Below are positions 24,376-37,503 of a stretch of 64,000 nt of DNA, piece by piece. Where the stretch lies: the NCBI GenBank assembly GCA_026168455.1, contig CM047426.1, positions 5,627,001 to 5,691,000 of the forward strand. The letters are read 5' to 3'. The stretch comes from Theocolax elegans. Taxonomy: Eukaryota; Arthropoda; Insecta; Hymenoptera; Cerocephalidae. Numbering within the stretch: position 1 is the first letter of the stretch; each line of letters starts with the position of its first letter. Both the position numbers and the translations under genes were made by a program. The notes beneath the pieces are model-generated. The model saw only the letters and a list, made by a program, of their open reading frames with translations. It searched no databases and was not told the origin of the DNA.

Positions 24376-24600
24376 ATATAAAAATCCCCATATTTCATTG
24401 TGCACATTAAAATCTCATAATAAAATAAATGGTATAGGAAACTGCTATTTCCTAAACCATTTATTTTATTATGAGATTTTAATGCGCACAATGAAATATA
24501 TATATTATTATAACAACCTACCGATTTGGGAGCATAAAAAGAAAATCATTACCGACAAAAAGTGATTATTAATTAATAAATTATATAATATATATATATA
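24376..24600 (-). repeat. Inverted copy of 20.40-20.62 kb
   Basis: This segment is the reverse complement of about 20400-20620, including the 49-bp-arm hairpin and the GGGAGCATAAAAAGAAAATC block. The whole 20.4-24.6 kb block is thereby bracketed by inverted copies of the same sequence. Confidence 0.8.
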
Positions 24601-24631
24601 TTATATATAGGAATATAACAGGGATAAAAAA

Positions 24632-24921
24632 AACTGACCATAGAGGTACAATAGTGGAGTCGATTTTTGAAGACATACACTGATCAATAACCAAATAGCT
24701 ACTCATTTTAATTGGAAAAATGAAAATGAAAGCTTGATTGACTTATACGTATCTTCTACTTCAATAACCGATAACCTAGACTGGCAAGTACTAGATCACC
24801 TTTATGATAGTGACCACTACCCTATATTAATTAACCGTCATCCAAAACAATATTTTAACACTCAAAATCAGACTTTACAATCACAGAAGTATAAGATTAG
24901 AAATTATAAAAAAACCGATTA
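24632..24921 (+). pseudogene. LINE endonuclease (APE-type) fragment
   Basis: Conceptual translation gives the end of a non-LTR retrotransposon endonuclease: RGTIVESIFED, then after a frameshift THFNWKNE, IDLYVSS and the terminal catalytic motif SDHYPI. This order is typical of jockey-like elements. It is a short isolated piece, frameshifted upstream and lacking the reverse transcriptase. A stop follows at 24920. Confidence 0.75.
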
Positions 24922-26626
24922 GGAAAAATAAAAAAAAGAAATCAAAATTTTATTAAATACACTAAAATATCGAACGCGTGAAAATAAAGAAAAAATAAAC
25001 GAACTTATTGACGACGAAAAAGTTATAAATAATAAATAATAAAGTAATAAATAATAGTTAATAAAATAATACAATAATAAACAGATCACGTCAAGAAATT
25101 TTGCTTAAAAATCTGTTTTTTCGAGATGTTTTTTTCCTTTATCACCGCTAAATCGTTTTTAAAACTTTTTTTTCCAAAATTAATAAAATAATAAATAATA
25201 CCTAACAAAATAATAAAAAAGAAACTCAAAAGGAACTATTATTACTAAAAATCCCAAAATTGTGTTCTTCCTTTCACGAACGAAAAATATTCACGTCTAA
25301 ATTATTCTAACAATAAGAACACGCCTCTATCAATAGCCATTGACTACGTAAATTCGAGCTAATTTCGTAAATCAATATCTCACGTTATCAACGTCATGTT
25401 CGACAATTTTCGCATACACTTTTTCTTTTTTTCCTCTTTTTAAAAAGGGCAATACTTTATCTATTTTGCACGTCGCCGGTCATCGCGTCACCAGGCCAAT
25501 ATTAATGTTGTTGCTCAGCGAATTATGTACAAGCGATAAGAGCGTGTCCCTCGGTATATATCGACGAGCGTTCAAACAGAATGCGAAACCGAGCGTCAAT
25601 GCAAAATGAAATATTTTACAATGTCGTGTATTTTATTAAATACGATACATTTAAATTAGTAAAATTAAATTCGATGCGTCGTAATTTTTCTTACTCAGTA
25701 TTTTAAAAAATATATATATACAAAAAAAAATCATTTGAAAAATCACTAAACGAATGAAAATTAATTAATAAAAAAAAGTTATATTCTTAAAATTCGATGA
25801 CGAATAATAAAAGATTTTTTTTATTTTAGAAGCAAAAGTGTATGTTGTTAAAAATTTTCTTACTTACAACAAATCACGTGATAGTAAAAACTAATATTTA
25901 ACATTTTAATAGTCAAAATAGATCGATGTAAAAAAGATTCGTCTTCAAATCCTTATTTACGCGATACCCTAAATTTTTTTTTTTTTCGTCAATGGCTGAT
26001 CCCCGGGTTAGTCAGTGCGACATTTGTCAGGATCAAATCGTCGCCTGGATGCCAGATTAGACTACGAGCTTTTTGTTAGCAAGTTTTGTTGAAAATACGT
26101 ATTCATAGTGTTAAATGTGATCAAAATATATTAATACTTTAATTTATTTTGTTTTACTCACTCACTATGTTGGATTCCCTTCGTGCATAATAAGCTACAA
26201 ACGGATACAGATTGATTCTATAAGCAAAAATTGTTATTAGTTAATTGTTTATCTTTGATGAAAGAGTAATATTTGTAAATTATGCTTAAATTTAATAATA
26301 TTTATAAATAGTTTGAACCACAATAGAATTCAAAATATTAATAAAACGTTTTTTGAATAGAAAATAAATAATTGACCAATGCGTTCTAATATACGTCCGT
26401 AGTAAATTATCACACAATAATTACATCTAAATTCTCAAAATCCTCAATTTTTACTAAGGAAGCTGTATATTATATTTTGTGCATTGTATATTCATATGGT
26501 CGAATCTACATGCATGAATTTGTACTTGTCTCTTTAGAATTTACAACTTCAAAAAACAAGTTTAAATAAACTACTAAATAAAGTAATAAAAAATAAAATG
26601 ATGGAAAAAGAAATACAGTAATAAAA

Positions 26627-26657
<31 letters not shown>

Positions 26658-28230
26658 AATAAAAAAATAAAATGAAGAAATAAATAAATAAAAGAAATTT
26701 ATTATTTGAAAACTCAAATCTACGATTATGAAGAATATGGTATATGATACTGTAAAAAGGATTTATAAAAATATAGTAAATAATTTTAGTAATATGTATT
26801 GTACTTTATATTTAGTATTAAATTAGCAATTAATAATTCTTATTTGATCATGGAAAGGAAAATAAAGTACGTAATTGAAAGGTTGATAATATTTTCTTTT
26901 ATACAAAATATAATTTTCTATTACAATAAACTTACGTAAATCTTTTACATCGATATTCAGAATTTTGTAGAGCACACATACAATTTTATTTAAATTAACG
27001 AGATTTTTTTCGCTGGTTTTTAAAATTTCGTATGATTGATAGTTATCTTTCCCTAATTGAAATCAAAATATTTATAATACGGTTTTTTGGTCAAGAAATA
27101 GACGTTTAACAAAAAATATGGCTATAATTAATCAAGAATTAATGGACAAAACTTGATTTAAAACTAACCTCAAAATGTTCAAATTCTACTAGGGTTTATT
27201 GACAAAGTATTGTGCGTATAATTACAAAATAATTTATGTTCGTTTCTTTTCTAAAACAATATCGGACGAATTTTGCCAAAATCAAGTATATCTTGCCAAT
27301 GTAAGAGAAATCGAAATATCAATCCATATCCAAAATTAATCATTTTCACAAAAACCATTTTTTGTCTATAATTTAATAATTATAAAAGCACTTTTTGTCA
27401 TATCACACATCCTTGCAATTCCATATAAGGAATCGTAGCCGTCGCGGCTAAACATCCAAAAATTTTGACAAAAGACTACAACCGATAAATTTCCTCTCCT
27501 CCTACACATATACATCCTAATAAAAGAAAAAAGAAATCACCAAAAACGCGCGCGTTTTACGATACCCTCGTCGCACGAGACACAGAGAATAAAAAAAAAG
27601 AAAAGACGTCGGTTGAAATAAGAAAAAAGCGGAGCTTTCGCAATGAAGAAGAGAGGAGGAGGGAAAGGAAAAGGAAACTATATATATGTAGAATTGTGAA
27701 TGTATAGTACGAAGTTATATTCGATAAAAAAGAGAGAGAATCCTAAGAAGAAAAAAAATATCCTCACGCAGGAAATGTGCTTTGGTTAAAGCTTCGATGG
27801 AAATATTTCGAACGATAAAACATTCAGGATATGGGAATGCTTTGGACGCTGATAGATCCAAATGGTAAGATCGCTCCTTATCTCCGAAACACTCGCGGAA
27901 TAAACTTACTTTACCTACGTTTGACGAGGAATCAGAGTTTACGTAAGTAGAACGTTTTGATCGACGGACATACAACAGTTACAATTTCGATTTACTGGTG
28001 AAATTGACTGTATATATACACACCTTTTGCGTGATACGACTTTATTACCTTTTTTTCTATCGTTGGGAGAGTCTGTAGCGTATTCGAATGACGATAAAAT
28101 AAATCACGAGGATTTTTTTAATAAAAATTACCGCGACGGTACGGTAAAACCTGGGATTTGTATCGGGTGTTTACTTAAAATATTACAATAATTACGTGGT
28201 ATGTATACGACATAAATTTAACTGTGGTGT
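24922..28230. other. Noncoding DNA
   Basis: No gene can be supported. An (AAAT)n run lies at about 26626-26659. The minus-strand open frame near 27715-27975 (86 codons) has mixed composition but no recognisable domain, start context or neighbour, so it is not called. Confidence 0.45.
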
Positions 28231-28380
28231 CACGGTAATTTTTAATAAATTTATATAATGTCCTAAATTGATTCCGCTGTCATGGGAATTTTAAGAAAAT
28301 ATATTAATTGTATATCGTAGATTTACTGTTGTAACACGGTAATTTTTAATAAATTTATATAATGTCCTAGACTGAAATTC
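28231..28380. repeat. Direct repeat, offset about 105 bp
   Basis: The block CACGGTAATTTTTAATAAAT, continuing into TTATATAATGTCCTA, occurs at about 28231 and again at about 28336. Related GTCATGGGAATTTT words lie between. It is a small local duplication. Confidence 0.65.
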
Positions 28381-28624
28381 TAAGACCCTAACTGTTTATT
28401 ACTACGTAGACAATCTGTCGGATATCGCCTTAAATTTACATCGAAATTTATACTATAAAATGTGATTGGCTCCTTCGAAACTATCGAAGTGGCGCTATGG
28501 TCTAGTCAGATTTCGGTCGTGTTACTACTCGGATCCTATTGACACAGTTATATCGATTCAAGTTCCGAAGGAGTTCAAAGACGAAACTTCGTCATAGAAT
28601 ATTAGACTGTTTCCAATTCGTCGT

Positions 28625-28906
28625 CGTACGAGATGATCTTTACATTGAGAAGAATTATCTGTTATTATAATCGAATTTTTTAAACATTTTGTGATTATTT
28701 CACGACTCGTTTTCTTCAATCATAATTCGGCGAGATTTATGGTTTTAAAGAAATAATAAAATTTTCGTACGAGATGATCTTTACATTGAGAAGAATCATC
28801 TGTTATTATAATCGAATTTTTTAAACATTTTGTGATTAATTCACGACTCGTTTTCTTCAATCATAATTCGGTGAGATTTATGGTTTTAAAGAAATAATAA
28901 AATTTT
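28625..28906. repeat. 141-bp tandem duplication
   Basis: Units 28625-28765 and 28766-28906 differ at only three or so positions. Each starts CGTACGAGATGATC and ends AATAATAAAATTT. No coding content. Confidence 0.9.
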
Positions 28907-31784
28907 GCATAATAATACAATTTTTCTTAGTGAAATTAACTTGGGTAGTGTGTAGCATGACAAAATAAATTTTTTCGTTATGTTGACATTCACAACGTTG
29001 AAAAATAAATATATTTACATATCTTTATATATCTAAAGAAAAATTCATGATAATTTAGCAACATTTCTGCTGAGAAACATCAAATTTTAACCATAAACAA
29101 AATGTTCACCAAAAAATATCCTTAGTAGAAATTCCATCATAATTTAACTAAATTTTTAGTGAAAGCATTATGATTTCCCAAATAGTACAATTTCTGCAAG
29201 TTTATAATTCAAGTAACTAAAATAAAAATTACCTCGTAGAAATTATATTTTTAGGTGAGAAACATCAAATTTTTACCATAGTGACAAACATCAAATTTTA
29301 GCTAATAAAATAAATATCACCCAAAACAATATAGTTAGGACAAAAATAAAATTTTCCAAAGGTTAAAATAATAAAATCTTCTTTCTTCTTCACTGATTTC
29401 CGGTGAAATATGCCGTATTCCGTTAACTGTTACCCAAGAAGTAGCTGCGTGGAAATCAAAATGATAAAAATATCTTTAGTATAAATTTTACCATTTATAA
29501 AAAAAAGATGCTTTATTAAAATTAAAGCTGAACAATCGGTTCCATCAACCGTTAATTAATATTCAATTCGTCCAAATTCGTCAAAGATTAATAATATCAT
29601 TAGTCATATATTTCTTTCTTACTGTTAACCCAAATCCCTTCCTTATAAAAAAAATTCAACCATTATTAATTTGTCCAGCTTAAAAAACAATCCATCTTCC
29701 ACCCACCCTTCAAAAACCTCTATAATTTATATATCTTAAAAATCCTCGAACTATACAAAAATATATTTTAAATACATACAACTCGTAGCAACAATAAACA
29801 ACCACAAAGAAAAAAAACGCATAAAATTCAAATTTCATAAACTTTACGCTTATACGTAAACGACTATCGATATTATTAACGATTCACGCGTATAAGAAGT
29901 GTATATAAAGATTTTAAAAATTAATAAAAAATTTATTATAATTTATAATCAGGTATAACAATTACAGGAGGTCTCGGTTCGGGTATAAGCATAATCCACG
30001 CTGGCTTATAATGAATAAATGTTTACAAAGCGTTTGGTAAGTATAACGCAAATTGAAACCTTGTGTGTGGAAAATTAAACAAACGCAGTCTGTCGCGAAC
30101 AGACGTCGATCAATATCATGTATGTATATGTATATACCACATATATATACACCTACTCATGGATTTCGGTAATATAATACTATTAGCATTTCTGGTAATG
30201 GACGGAAAATTTAATAAGATGTATTTACAAAAGATATACAGAAGTTTAATTGAAAATGGTTTTTATATTTTTTTCAAGTTGAATAGGTCAATTATTAACA
30301 TTATATTGGACTGTTGTTAATGAGATTTCCTCTTTAACGTTGTTAGAGAATTAAATAGATTTAATGTGTAAAAATTAGGTTACGTATTCGCGTACAAAAA
30401 ATGTAAATACCGTGAAATGTAGTAAATACTAATAAAATTAATATATGCAAATAAAACTAACAAATTGAGTTATTTGAAATCCGGAATAGTACTTTTTCAA
30501 TAGTAATCATTTCAAAATAATCCAATCAATCAATAATAATAATTTATAACTTACCGAATAATCCAATGATGATAATTTTAAACTAACCCAATGACCCACT
30601 AATAATAATAATAATTATAAATTAAACAAATCGTACAATAATAAGAAATCCAATATTTTCAAATAATCCAATAATAATAATTTTTAATTAACCCCATAAC
30701 CTAATATTGTCCTATGACAATTTTTCGGTACAAATTTTATATTACTATATTTTTTTTGGACCAAAATATATCATGTATATGAAAATCAAACAAATTTTAA
30801 TTATTAAACATCAAATATCACATCATTTCCTATCGATTGTCTACAAAAAACAACCGCAAATCTTTCAGTTCGGAGTGTATCAAGAAAAATCCTCCTGAAT
30901 TATGAAATATAATTTCGAGCGTAAAAAAAATTAATAAAGTTTTTCGGGAAGATATAAATATATTCGGTTAAATTTTATCGTTCAAATATTAACAAAATAC
31001 GAGGTGAATTTGTTTTAATTAATTACTTTTCCGAACTGCCTTATGAGAAGATCGTATACCCTAATAAGCTTTCCAAGCCTAAAAGTTTGCATTTAACTTC
31101 ATTTTCTACTCGGGTGGTTTAGAGGTTGTAAAGTAAGTGTAATAATCTAAAGGATCCTCTCTTAAATCTTTTCCCTTCAACGTACGTATTTTTATTTTAC
31201 AAATTTTTTCTATTTTTCTTTTCTTTACAATTTTATACATTTTAATACGAAAATTATACAACTGAAAATCATTTTTAAAATATCTACCTTGATTTATTCG
31301 AATTTAAAGTGCTACCTTTTATATTATGCATAATCCACTTGAGTTGTAAGGGAAAAAATATTTTATTTCTTAAAGTCAAATTACTCATATAGTGTTATTT
31401 GATTTTAACAATGTATAGTAAAGAATATAATGAGAAAAATTTTATTTTCTTTTTTCGATGAAAATTAGAACTCTTTTGAGTTTTAAATTGTATGTAAAAA
31501 ATGTATGATTTCTCAGTTTGAAAATTTTATTGATAATGTCAGTTTTTTCTAAATAACATTATAATTTAAAACGTATTAAGGAGACTAATAGAAGGACTTT
31601 ATCGAAAAAATTTTTTTTTTTCTGAAAAAAAAACCGATCATATGTTGGTAATTTTATGTCGGACGAAAATTATATAATTCTACATATCTTTGAAGGGTGA
31701 AAGCCAAATTTATTACCGTAAAAATATTTAATGTTTTTAAGAAACGCATTATCAAAAAGTTTATAATAAATTTTAAGTCATTGA
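28907..31784. other. Noncoding DNA
   Basis: AT-rich, no gene seen. Runs of AATAAT occur near 30.53-30.70 kb. Confidence 0.45.
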
Positions 31785-32344
31785 TGTTACGAGTGAGGGG
31801 TTAGTGTTTCCGAATTCTAGAGGGTAACCGTTGGCTCACTCGGACGTAACCTAGTGAGTTTAGGCGAAGCAGGATTGGGATGAATGAACTGTAGGACTCG
31901 GATGTAATTTGAATGCTAGGTTTATTCAGTACTTTAGGCACGAAAAAAAAGATGCTAAATTACTAGATAAACGACGAGTCCTGTCGTTTCTCGATGGGTT
32001 GATTGGATAACGATTGTTGTGGATCGCCGGTCACGCTGGAATCTCCGTGTAATGTTAATGGGAGTGGGACTATGTCCCAAAACTAGGGAGGAATCGTTCC
32101 TTCGTTGGTCGTCTGACTGAGAGTGGCAAAAGGCCCTCCGTGGGCGAATCACCCCTTCTTATAGCCTCGTTGTGTGACATCCCCTCTTTCGATAGTTATT
32201 GGTGGGAGCTTAATTCCCACGTGTTGCACCTAATGTCCATGTGAATTGTGTGAATGTGTAGATATGATTTTTCGCCGGTGCTAACGCTCAGAGTCAGCGC
32301 TTCTTCGCGAGAACGCTCGAGAACTGGCGTGAACGGATGTAACA
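31785..32344 (-). mobile_element. LTR, minus orientation, 560 bp
   Basis: The ends are TGTTAC at 31785 and GTAACA at 32344, so the LTR has inverted TG/CA termini. Only the minus strand reads as a promoter. TATAAG lies at about 32163-32158, and a CTCAGTCAG initiator-like stretch lies some 45 bases farther on. An AATAAA at 31926-31921 sits near the end. No target-site duplication flanks it (TTGA versus GATC). It lies 220 bp beyond the 3' end of the minus-strand env, where that element's 3' LTR is expected. Confidence 0.65.
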
Positions 32345-32565
32345 GATCATATTACGCGTCGTGTCTTAACTCCAGAATGCTTTTTTATTCTATTTTATAT
32401 TTTGCGCGGTTATAAAACTAATTAGTAGAATAAACATATTAGTCGCTCTTGATTAAAATATAATAAAGAACAATTAATTGTATGAATATATGTTAATTGA
32501 TTATGTGCATTTAAATTCTATAATTATGATTTATGATATTTCTTGAAATATTATCTGTTCTTCAT

Positions 32566-34330
32566 TCAATTGAGGGTTATTCCCTTGATTTTGAAAAAAC
32601 TTGATGTAGCGGGTCGTAAAAGACTCATGGTGCGGCGCGTCCAGTAATTTGATAGACTGCAAGACAGGTTGGATTGCTGTGCAAGATATGTTATAGGTTG
32701 ATTAAATCCCGCCGGAGCTACTTGAAACGTTGCTTGCTGGTGATCTGAAATCAATCTATTCTTTTTAAAAATAGGGAGCCCTCCTATGGCTGGAGCCTTC
32801 CAAATTAAAATAATTATAACTATAATTGTAATTATGTCCGAGCTAGAATAAGTAACTGAGTCCTTTAGATTTGAAAATTGTTTACGAACTGCATGGTATT
32901 CTCCTATGTTTCGCGCTTTATCAATGATTTCGCGAAAATCATTTCTCGCTTTCAATGGCATAGCTGACATTGATTTTGTTGACCTAATATGGAGGAATTC
33001 ATTATTATTTAAAATATTATTAACGAATGGTATGTAAATTTCGTACGTTTTATTTAATATGCATGTTATGTTTAGTTGCGCTGCCGAAAATAATTGCTTT
33101 GTGTAATTTGATATTACTTCTCGCGTCGCGACCAAGCGAGTATTATCTGTTTGCGCGGTGCAACCCGACGGCAGATATAACAGTCCCATACCTGTAATAG
33201 AAAAGGACCAATCAGCTGATTGCGATTTTCAGATATGCGCTCAACTTTATTCGTGGAGAAGAGCTAAGTATTAGGAGCATTGGTACGTGCCAATAAGTAT
33301 TTTGTAACCTAATTATTTTTATTTTACATTTTGAAAGGTCATGGAGACCACTACCGATACTTAATTTTACTTCGCAAGGTGTAGAATCGTCAATAATTCT
33401 CGACGGTTCCATCTCTTTACAGATTCGCAGTTTTCGTAGGGTCTTACAATTATCTAAAGTATATAAGAGTACTGGGATATAGGTGTCTTGATTTTCGCTT
33501 AACGCGAAGTGTGGGATATCTGGCCAAATATAAGCATCGTAAGATTAATAGATTCTTGCCATACGGGTAATGGCGTTGCTTTGAGTAACATGTATCTACC
33601 GCAATCTAACAAGGGTATACCTAAATGGTAGATCAAGTGTCCCTCGACTAGTAAAACCGTTAGCTTGGATATTTTAATTATTTCGGCTATAGAGGCCGTT
33701 GTCTGTTACGATCTGAGTATCAATTTCATACTGCAAAACGTTTTCTATGAATAATTGAATTGCTGTCATGAAAAACTCCCTCGAGTTCTTTAGCTTTTTC
33801 ATGCGTTGTTCCAAATTCAGTGTATATTAACTCTGTTTGATTTGCAAGTAATTTGGCTAGTTCCCGGGTTTTATTATTTGAACCCTCGATAAGATCCTTT
33901 AATTCCATTTCTGCTGTTTCGTCAAGAGTTCCGAATAGGTATAGGCTTAGTTTCCCAATTATTGAAAACCAGGCTCGACGAACTCTGCTGGATTTTACTG
34001 CATTTTTATCTTGGAGTAGTTCAATAACCCTTTCGACATCTTTAGCTGTATCTTCTATCTTGTGATAGAGTTGTTTCAGCTCTTGATGATGTTGACAAAC
34101 GGTATTGGTTTTTACACAACTTCCTTGTAGCAGCTTCAATGTCGCGAACAGGTTGCTTGGGCGTGAGAAGAATGGTTCTAAGTTCACTTGTATGAGTTTC
34201 TATGTGATGCTACTTCTAGCTACCGGACCTAATTTTTCCAATATAAGGCCAGGGCTTTTCTCTATCTTATGGACCATTGCTCCTTCTGTTACAGCTTGCG
34301 ATAAGGCACACCTGTAATCAATGATTTGTG
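32566..34330 (-). pseudogene. env: Broken Env (errantivirus / baculovirus F-like) remnant
   Basis: Three separate minus-strand stretches give recognisable Env. The first (34187-33726) contains a basic cleavage site RVRR, a following fusion-peptide-like segment and helical sequence. The middle (33412-33212) is cysteine-containing ectodomain. The last (33189-32566) has LPSGCTA, a transmembrane segment near 32870-32800 and a C-terminal tail. An in-frame stop interrupts the N-terminal part near 34200, and frameshifts separate the pieces, so no complete protein is encoded. A possible splice acceptor (ATTACAG on the minus strand, near 34312) fits the spliced env messages of this family. No pol is found upstream. 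Confidence 0.8.
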
Positions 34331-34988
34331 CCATTTTAGGACGAGGCGTAATTTCCTTATATGGTATTCTGCTAGTTTAACTTTATGTTTCGACTTGATG
34401 TACATTTTTTGTTGGTAGTCGTATAATTACGATTTCGTATCACCCCCATTTTGATGTACCATTCACCGATTTGAACTTAATACATTAATCAATTAACTAA
34501 TTACTAAACTTTTGTTAATTTATACGTGAGTTCTTGCTTTTAGGTACAAGTGTAGCTACAATTCTCTTCATACATCTGAGTACTTCCTTCACAAATACGC
34601 TTATGTTAACTTAATTCTACTTATATATTTGTTTTCTAGATATATATGCATATTTTTTGTATTTCCATAATTTTCTTTTTTTTTTGTATATATGTCTTCC
34701 CTATTCTGTTCTAGCAAGGGCATTCGTTTATATGTATTTTTATTTGTATGTATATATTTTTTTTTGCTACTTTACTAATTTTAATTTAGAGTTTTTCTCC
34801 TATTTTTTTTCTGTCTCTTTTATATTTTTTTTTGTTTGTTTTTTTCTCTCTATTTTTCTTTTTTTTTGCGATCATCTTAGTGATAGGAAATGCTTAGGTA
34901 CAATATGTTATTGCTATTCTCCTAATATAGGTATTCGTAAAGAAAATTAATACTATAATAATAATGAGCGTTATTTATTTTATATATA
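34331..34988. other. AT- and T-rich noncoding DNA
   Basis: Long T-runs and TATATA words. No gene and no pol remnant are seen upstream of the broken env. Confidence 0.45.
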
Positions 34989-35453
34989 TTTTTTCGACAT
35001 AGTATCCGTAAAGTATGACTTTACGTACTGTTTTGCGGCCGTAAAGTGCGACTTTACGAACACGTGTACGTATAAACTTAAATTTTAATTTTCATTTTAA
35101 GAACAATTCATTAGTAAATATGCTGTTTCGTAAATAATAATATAAAATATTTGTTTCTTTAAAATAATGTTAAAATGAAAATATATTGTATTTAACAGCG
35201 ATAATAAACGAACGTTAATTGTTTTACAGGCGGGGGACTCCGCCCCCCGAGCCCTCCGCCAGGGGCCTCGCCCCCTGGTCTCCCATCAGGAGCTCCGCCC
35301 CGGGACCCCGTCCCTACTCCACGCCCGTTCCTTATCTTTAACTCTTTATTTATCTACGCTTCTTTATCAGTTTCTTTATACAGGCAAATAATTACACCTT
35401 TATTATTTATTTATTATTTATTGCGTACTTTACGAATACTAAATGTCGAAAAA
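34989..35453. mobile_element. 465-bp MITE-like element with TIRs and twin palindromes
   Basis: The left end TTTTTTCGACATAGTATCCG is mirrored at the right end (35424-35453), giving inverted repeats of about 30 bp with a 2-base gap and a few mismatches. TA flanks both ends (34987-34988 and 35454-35455), fitting a TA target-site duplication. Inside the left end are two near-identical palindromes, CGTAAAGT-ATG-ACTTTACG (35007-35025) and CGTAAAGT-GCG-ACTTTACG (35040-35058). The core holds a GC-rich block. There is no transposase. TA duplication would suit the Tc1/mariner group, but the family is not identified. Confidence 0.6.
35228..35330. repeat. GC-rich block of short inverted words inside the MITE
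   Basis: About 100 bp packed with GGGGGACTCCGCCCCCC, CCTCCGCCAGGGG and CCTCGCCCCCTGG, which can form several small hairpins. The composition contrasts sharply with flanks that are largely A and T. Confidence 0.75.
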
Positions 35454-35455
35454 TA

Positions 35456-36033
35456 ATGTTCGCGCCTCGGCCGCAGTTCTAGTTCTACTTTACAGCCTTG
35501 GCACGAAAACTACTATTTTTCTATTTCAAATGATATCACGCTAATTGCTTTTAAAGGAATACTATACTAATGGTGGAAAAAAAACCTTTTTGCAATTACT
35601 TATGATTACGATTTACAAGACAAATGATCCATTTAGAGATTAAATGATTTTAATTCATAAAAGTAAATTTTAATAGTATTATATAAGTTTTGTAAACAAA
35701 ATAAAAATAACATTATATTAATATTCATCCTCTGTAAACCATGTGTGTTATTTAGCAATGCTGTATTTTCTAGGTGCGAGAATGCGTATTTTTTGTTTAT
35801 TTGTTTTTGACCAAGTCCTATGGTGATTGGATGATTTAATAATATTTACAGTAGTTCGCACAGATACACGCATGATTTATTCATTTTCCTTAAGCTAACT
35901 AATAATGGTTTATTTTAATTAACCATTCAGCGGTGCTTGCAGAAGTTGTTCATACGTAAGCATACTTTCACATCTGTGCGAATATCCTGACGAATATACA
36001 TGTACACGTGTATGTATATATATATATATATAT
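35456..36033. other. Noncoding DNA
   Basis: AT-rich sequence ending in a short (TA)n run at about 36011-36034, which is also the left boundary of the 3.28-kb duplication. Confidence 0.45.
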
Positions 36034-37503
36034 ACATTTATACACATCCGTACATGTAATCTGTAATTTTGTCCATCGTAGTATTGCTTTTTTGTTTGTC
36101 ACAATCATTTATTGAATTAAGAGGAATAGGTGGAAAAAACTCATCAGCGCAGCTATTGTTGATTTATAGAGGTGTACATTAACGAGATAATTATAATAAT
36201 TATCTTCTTATTGTCCGGGAACTTTAAATCTAGCCCTCTTGCTATTGTAACTTTTATAGCGAATGTCTCTTATATACTTATACGTATAATTACAAAATGA
36301 GAAAGAGTTTTAAATAATAAGAAAAGAAAAGGGTTTCTAATTTCATTCCTTGAAATGCAATTTGCGTTTACAATATATTTCCTTTATGACTAAATCTATT
36401 TGTTGTTTCGCTAAGTTTTATTTCTTTAAGCAAATAGAAAATTAATTATAAGTCTAATAATTATAGCATAATATTATATATTATAAGTCTCGCTTAATAA
36501 AGCATATTGTATATTTTATAACATAAATTTTTTCTACGCAACATTTTCTGATTTGAGCCATATTTTCATTATAAATTAAAATGTATCATTCTTATATATA
36601 ACTAAATTATACTACATGTTTACTCTTTTTGGAATCATATATTCTACACACATAAATATATGACCATTGTGGAAAATGTAATACTGTAAATAATTAGTAA
36701 AATGAGTCAATTTAAACGTTTTTACGAATGTAAGTATGCTTGTAAGTAATATATAAGAAAACAAGCCAATCGAAAAATCAATACCTACTGGTTTAAATAA
36801 AATTTATATTCTTTTTTTTTAGTGAGTTCTAAATATTACTATCGTTTATATTTTAAATATTTATCGATCGTATTGTTTTTCTTTTAATATGAGAGTTTAT
36901 TGATCATATGCGCTATTGATTATCCATTAAATAACAATCATTTCGATAAGTAGCAATCAGATGTTTATTATTATTATTATCTTTTTTAAATTAGCGGTGT
37001 AACACCAGAATAAATCAGAAAAAGAAAACTATTTATTATGGCAATATTTGCAATTTGTACCTAATAGCAAGAAGATTTTTCGTATTCATGTGTAATGATT
37101 TTATGATTTTGAGCAGAAATATGACTAAAGAAAAAATGAGCAGTAGACTTCAATTACTGGGGGGATATATACTCATAATTTCTGTCGGACCTTGCAACTT
37201 GTCTCATACTTAGAGATAAGCAAGGTGCCCCTTGTGTTCGGATCCTATATCCTAAATCGCTGAATTTGCACTTTTCGGATACGTCGAGTTCGTAACTATG
37301 TTTCTGGCACTCAGTTACTGTTTGACTCCTCCGGAGCGTGTTTTATACGTTGTGATTCGTTCTCCTTTTTTTTTTATCTTTTCTCTCCTTTTTGCAAAGT
37401 GCCTTATTGCAAATACTGAGTTTTTCTCTAAGAAGAAGGGTAGTGGAGGAAAGAAGAAAAAAAAGAAAAATTCATCTATTTAGAAATCTTTTTCTATTTT
37501 GGT

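Noticed and set aside
27715..27975. 86-codon minus-strand open frame
   Set aside because: No recognisable family, no splice or promoter context. It is long for AT-rich DNA but not convincing.
28488..28575. GGCGCTATGGTCTAGTCAG and a later GATTCAAGTTCC, like tRNA A and B boxes
   Set aside because: The spacing is too long, no cloverleaf can be drawn, and the B box is poor.
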